Assembly (NCBI GenBank): GCA_017465225.1
Contig: JAFTWQ010000034.1
Span: forward strand, 1-64,000
Direction: 5' to 3'
DNA from: Bacteroidales bacterium
Lineage (GTDB): Bacteria > Bacteroidota > Bacteroidia > Bacteroidales > UBA932
Length of the DNA stretch: 64,000 nucleotides
Under the pieces are notes generated by a model, which saw only the letters and a list, made by a program, of their open reading frames with translations, ran no database searches and was not told the DNA's origin. The position numbers and the translations under genes are program-made. Each line of letters opens with the position of its first letter. Position 1 is the first letter of the stretch. Below, one piece after another: positions 60,186 through 64,000 of this stretch.

Positions 60186-63100
60186 ATGAAAAAACTTATC
60201 ATTTCGCTGCAACTAGCGGCATTCTTGATGATCCCGACAGGAATGTTCACTGCCTTCGCTGCTGACGATATGTCAGGAGTGCAAAAGATTCAGGCTCAGA
60301 CACATGCAGTCAGAGGTGTCATCACTGACGCCAATGGCCCTGTAGCCGGAGTCAACATCATCGTAAAAGGCACTACAAACGGTGCCATCTCAAACGGAAC
60401 CGGAGCATATCTCCTTCAGAATGTTCCCGTAGGTTCAGTACTTCAGTTCACTTTCATCGGTTACAAGACTCAGGAGGTCACAGTCGGAGCTCAGGAAGTG
60501 ATCAACGTATTCATGGAAGAAGACACCAATCTTCTTGAAGAACTTGTCGTTATCGGTTATGGTGCTGTCAAGAAGAGCGACCTTACCGGATCAGTATCAT
60601 CAGTAAGCGAAGAGCAGATGACAAAATCTGCTACAAGCGACCCTCTTCAGGCAATCCAGGGACGTGCAGCCGGTGTTCAGATCATTTCTGCAACTGGTTC
60701 ACCTTCTGCAACTGCCGAGATCAAGATCCGTGGTACAGGTTCACCTAACGGTACGACTCCTCTCTTCGTTGTAGACGGATTCCCAATGAATGACATCGAC
60801 CATCTGTCACCAAACGACATCTCATCACTCGAGATCCTGAAAGATGCTTCTGCCTGCGCGATCTACGGTTCTCGTGGAGCGAACGGTGTGGTTCTCATCA
60901 CTACAAAGAAGGCTGTTGCCGGCAAGATCAGAGTAAAGGTTACAGCAGAGTACGGTATCGAGAATCTTCCTACAAGACCTGACATGCTCAATGCACAGCA
61001 GTATGCAGAGATGACCAACAAGGCTCTTGCAAACTCAGGAAAGGATCCTAGATATTCAAATCCATCAAGCCTTCAGAACACAGATTGGTTCGACGAAGTA
61101 ATGAGAGTAGGACGCTACCAGAACTACAGTGCATCGCTTTCAGGCGGATCAGACAAGATCAGCACAATGTTCTCTACCAACTACTTCCGTAGAGACGGTA
61201 CTGTCCAGAAGACAAACTTCGACAGACTCAACTTCACTCAGAACACTACTTTCAATGTTGCCAAGTTCCTCAAGCTTACTGCTTCATTCCAGGGTTCGTT
61301 CTCAAGATCAAACACTCTCGGCGCAAACGGAACAAACAACAACACCATCTTCCTTTCATCACTGATCGCACCTCCTGATGTACCAGTATGGAACGATGCT
61401 ACAAACTACTATTCAGGTATCGAGGCATTCCGTCTCGCAAACCCTGCAGGTGTAATCGCGCGTAACAACAGTTCTTCTACTAGAACAAACCTCGTAGCGA
61501 ACTTCAGCGCTGACTTTAAGATCCTTCCTTCACTCACATTCACATCAAGATACGGTTATCGTTGGAATGTAGGTCTTGGACGCAACTACGATCCTAAGTA
61601 CTATGAGACTCAGAGTATCTCTAGCCCAAGAGACGGCATCTCACGCAGCACAAACAGAACTACAGACTGGACATGGGAGAACATGCTCACATTCCACAAG
61701 GAGTGGGGCGTACACGACCTTACAGTACTCGGAGCTGTTTCAGCTCGTGAATTCGCTTCTGAAAACTGGAGCGCAAGCAAGAACAGTCTTCCTAACTCAT
61801 CGGAGATCTATCACTACTTCAATGCTGCATCAGAGAACCCTCAGGCAAGCGGCAGCGCATCAGAGCTCGCAATGCTGTCTTACCTCGGACGTATCAACTA
61901 CAATCTCTATGACAGATATCTCCTTACTGTTTCAATGCGTGCTGACGGTTCGTCAAGATTCCTCAAGCATAACCGCTGGGGTTACTTCCCTTCAGGTGCA
62001 TTTGCATGGAAGCTTTCAGAGGAGCCATTCTTCAGAAACTGGGACCAGGACGTTGTCAACAACGTAAAGGTCAGACTCGGTTGGGGTCAGATCGGTAACG
62101 AGCGCATCAGCAGCTACTATCCATACCTTACAGGTGTAAGTCAGCAGCAGTACTATACAATCGGAACAGGTCAGGTACGTACAAACGGTTCAAGACCTAG
62201 CGGTATCGGTAACCCAGACGTAATGTGGGAGACCTCAGAGCAGTTCAACGTCGGACTCGACCTCGCATTCTTCACTGACAGACTTTCTGTTACTGCAGAC
62301 TACTTCATCAGAAAGACTGACAACATTCTCCTCAGCCAGTCTATTCCTCGTACATCTGGTTTCGGAAGCATGACAAGAAATGTCGGCGGTATGTCAAACA
62401 AGGGTCTTGAGCTCACAATAGGCTGGAAAGACGATGTAGGAGAATTCTCATACAGCATCGACGGTAATGTTTCATTCATCAAGAATGAGGTAACCAACCT
62501 CGGTACATCTACCAACCTCAGCGGCTCGTTCGCATATGACTATGCCCTCATCGACTTCCAGGGTAAGTTCCCAGGCGTTATCCGCTCTGAAGTAGGTATG
62601 CCATACAACTGTTTCTATGGATATATCTTTGACGGTATCTTCCAGGATCAGGCTCAGATAGACAATTATGTCAAGGACGGCAAGCCGATCATGCCTAACG
62701 CAAAGCCAGGTGACTCTATCTTCAAGGATCTCAACGATAACGGAAAGATCGACACCGGAGATATGACTTTCATCGGTAACCCTCATCCAAAGGCTATCTA
62801 TGGTCTTTCATTCAATGCAGAATACAAGGGCTTCGACCTCAACCTCCTTTTCCAGGGTGTTGCAGGAAACGATGTATTCAATGCTTCAAAGTTCTACTTC
62901 GAAAAGTTCGATGGTTCTCAGAACGTATTCGCATCTTCTTACATGACAGGATGGGACGGAAAGGGTTCTACAAACTCAGTTCCTATCATGCTTGACGGCG
63001 TATCAGAGAAATCACGTAACGAAAACAACTGGAGACAGTCTACAATGTACATCGAGGACGGTTCATACTTCCGTCTCAAGAACATCCAGCTCGGTTATAC

Positions 63101-63278
63101 ATTCAAGCCAAGGATCCAGTCATTCACCCCATCAATCAGAGTGTATCTCGCTGCTCAGAACCTGCTTACTATCACCAAGTACAGCGGAGTTGACCCTGAG
63201 ATTCCTGACAATGGAGTTGACCGCGGACAGTATCCGCAGCCTAGAACATTCATGGTTGGTGCAAACATTAACTTCTAA
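60186..63278 (+). CDS. SusC/RagA-family TonB-dependent transporter, second locus
   Basis: 1030 residues. Signal peptide, CarboxypepD_reg-like domain (AVRGVITDANGPVAGVNIIVKGTTNGAISNGTGAYLL), TonB box/plug (ELVVIGYGAVKKSDLTGSVSSVSEEQM; FVVDGFPMNDIDHLSPNDISSLEILKDASACAIYGSRGANGVVLITTKK) and barrel ending in YPQPRTFMVGANINF. It imports the ligand captured by the SusD encoded 15 bases downstream. It is not closely similar to the SusC of the 43-46 kb locus. Likely activated by the adjacent HTCS. Confidence 0.95.
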   Translation: MKKLIISLQLAAFLMIPTGMFTAFAADDMSGVQKIQAQTHAVRGVITDANGPVAGVNIIVKGTTNGAISNGTGAYLLQNVPVGSVLQFTFIGYKTQEVTVGAQEVINVFMEEDTNLLEELVVIGYGAVKKSDLTGSVSSVSEEQMTKSATSDPLQAIQGRAAGVQIISATGSPSATAEIKIRGTGSPNGTTPLFVVDGFPMNDIDHLSPNDISSLEILKDASACAIYGSRGANGVVLITTKKAVAGKIRVKVTAEYGIENLPTRPDMLNAQQYAEMTNKALANSGKDPRYSNPSSLQNTDWFDEVMRVGRYQNYSASLSGGSDKISTMFSTNYFRRDGTVQKTNFDRLNFTQNTTFNVAKFLKLTASFQGSFSRSNTLGANGTNNNTIFLSSLIAPPDVPVWNDATNYYSGIEAFRLANPAGVIARNNSSSTRTNLVANFSADFKILPSLTFTSRYGYRWNVGLGRNYDPKYYETQSISSPRDGISRSTNRTTDWTWENMLTFHKEWGVHDLTVLGAVSAREFASENWSASKNSLPNSSEIYHYFNAASENPQASGSASELAMLSYLGRINYNLYDRYLLTVSMRADGSSRFLKHNRWGYFPSGAFAWKLSEEPFFRNWDQDVVNNVKVRLGWGQIGNERISSYYPYLTGVSQQQYYTIGTGQVRTNGSRPSGIGNPDVMWETSEQFNVGLDLAFFTDRLSVTADYFIRKTDNILLSQSIPRTSGFGSMTRNVGGMSNKGLELTIGWKDDVGEFSYSIDGNVSFIKNEVTNLGTSTNLSGSFAYDYALIDFQGKFPGVIRSEVGMPYNCFYGYIFDGIFQDQAQIDNYVKDGKPIMPNAKPGDSIFKDLNDNGKIDTGDMTFIGNPHPKAIYGLSFNAEYKGFDLNLLFQGVAGNDVFNASKFYFEKFDGSQNVFASSYMTGWDGKGSTNSVPIMLDGVSEKSRNENNWRQSTMYIEDGSYFRLKNIQLGYTFKPRIQSFTPSIRVYLAAQNLLTITKYSGVDPEIPDNGVDRGQYPQPRTFMVGANINF

Positions 63279-63293
63279 TTCTGGACTTTGTTA

Positions 63294-64000
63294 TGAAACT
63301 CAATAGATTATTCATTCTCAGCGCATCAGTCCTGATGCTGAGCGCATGTGAAGGCTTCCTTGACAAGACACCTCTTGTCCAGATGGGAGCAGAGACATAC
63401 TACTCAAACGAAGACGAACTCAATGCTGCAGCCCTCGGCACATACGCCGTAATGCAGAATGAGACATACCAGCTCGGACGCTTCATGGTCTGGGGTGACG
63501 TATGTTCGGACGACGCTGACCTTGGAAACAACAAGTCAGACGCATACAACTGGTTCGGAGGCAACTGTCTTGCAATGCAGGATTTCTCAATGCTTCCTAC
63601 AAACGGTCAGGCAACCGGTCACTGGAACCAGGGCTGGACGATGATCAATGCAGCTACTCAGCTTATCGAAAACGGCAAGGACAAGAACGACATCCCTAAC
63701 AAGGATCGCTATGTAGGTGAGGGATATTTCCTTCGCGCTTACGCATACTTCAACCTCCTTACTCAGTATGCTGATGCAGGCGGACAGTGGGGGCTTCCTA
63801 TCGTAGACCATATCCTTACTTATGATGAGTACTATATGCCTAGAGCAACCTTGGCTGACACTTGGACTCATATCGAGAACGACCTCAAGAAGGCTGCCGA
63901 GCTTCTTCCTGAAAAGTGGGATGGCGCCAACATCGGTCGCGCAACAAAGGGTGCTGCAATGTCACTCCTCGGAAAGTCTTATATCTACCAGAGCAAGTGG
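63294..64000 (+). CDS. SusD/RagB-family lipoprotein, partial (runs off window end)
   Basis: The first 235 codons are in the window. The sequence MKLNRLFILSASVLMLSAC gives a lipobox ending at Cys19, followed by EGFLDKTPLVQMGAETYY and, further on, GEGYFLRAYAYFNLLTQYADAGGQWGLPIVDH, the helical repeat core of SusD. The 3' end is beyond 64000. It pairs with the upstream SusC in the HTCS-linked locus. Confidence 0.92.

Overview
The window is a contiguous piece of a Bacteroidota chromosome, most likely order Bacteroidales. The evidence is two SusC/SusD loci, a hybrid two-component regulator with AraC output, surface lipoproteins with BACON-like domains, and repeated promoters of the Bacteroidota type (TTTG about 19 nt upstream of TAnnTTTG). 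Family or genus cannot be fixed from the sequence alone. No rRNA, tRNA, CRISPR array or integrase gene was seen.

Layout. (1) 1-6.3 kb, minus strand: start of rpsR, rpsF with a probable S6:S18-binding leader hairpin, then a close-packed run read from 6.2 kb downward: LpxL-type lipid A acyltransferase, DUF4831 protein, PepD dipeptidase, a lipoprotein and a PagL-type lipid A deacylase. (2) 6.3-20.2 kb, plus strand, core-like genes: two tandem POT peptide transporters, a TIGR02757 protein, a zeta-toxin-like kinase with TldD/TldE, SlyD, a DMT transporter, a GT2 glycosyltransferase, TrkA and an ABC-F ATPase. Several intergenic repeats lie here. (3) 20.2-34.1 kb: an accessory, mostly AT-rich island. 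It holds a solitary DUF1016 nuclease, two WG-repeat proteins, a DUF2971 protein, several unrecognised lipoprotein, membrane or soluble proteins, a Phd/RelE toxin-antitoxin pair joined to a 5'-truncated DnaJ-like gene, a VWA protein, and fragments of a HAD hydrolase and a transposase. (4) 34.1-49.7 kb, minus strand: a SusC/D locus whose accompanying enzymes are almost all phosphoesterase-type and which ends in an organophosphate:phosphate antiporter of the GlpT type. (5) 49.9-52.5 kb: LacI-family regulator divergent from a hexuronate-type MFS transporter. (6) 52.6-64 kb: a hybrid two-component sensor divergent from a DUF5107/TPR protein, SusC and a SusD that runs off the window.

How the genes may work together. 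Region 4 reads as a phosphodiester acquisition locus. SusC/D and a large surface lipoprotein would capture the substrate; a surface calcineurin-type phosphoesterase, an MBL-fold hydrolase and a calcineurin-GDPD fusion would cut it; GlpT would import the released glycerol-3-phosphate or a similar organophosphate. None of the canonical glycan hydrolases expected in a polysaccharide locus is present. This is the strongest candidate for an undescribed system. The island in region 3 is the second: its arrays of small AT-rich unknown genes, gene fragments and large inverted repeats look like a gene-exchange hot spot, possibly carrying defence or immunity functions, though no function can be assigned from sequence alone.
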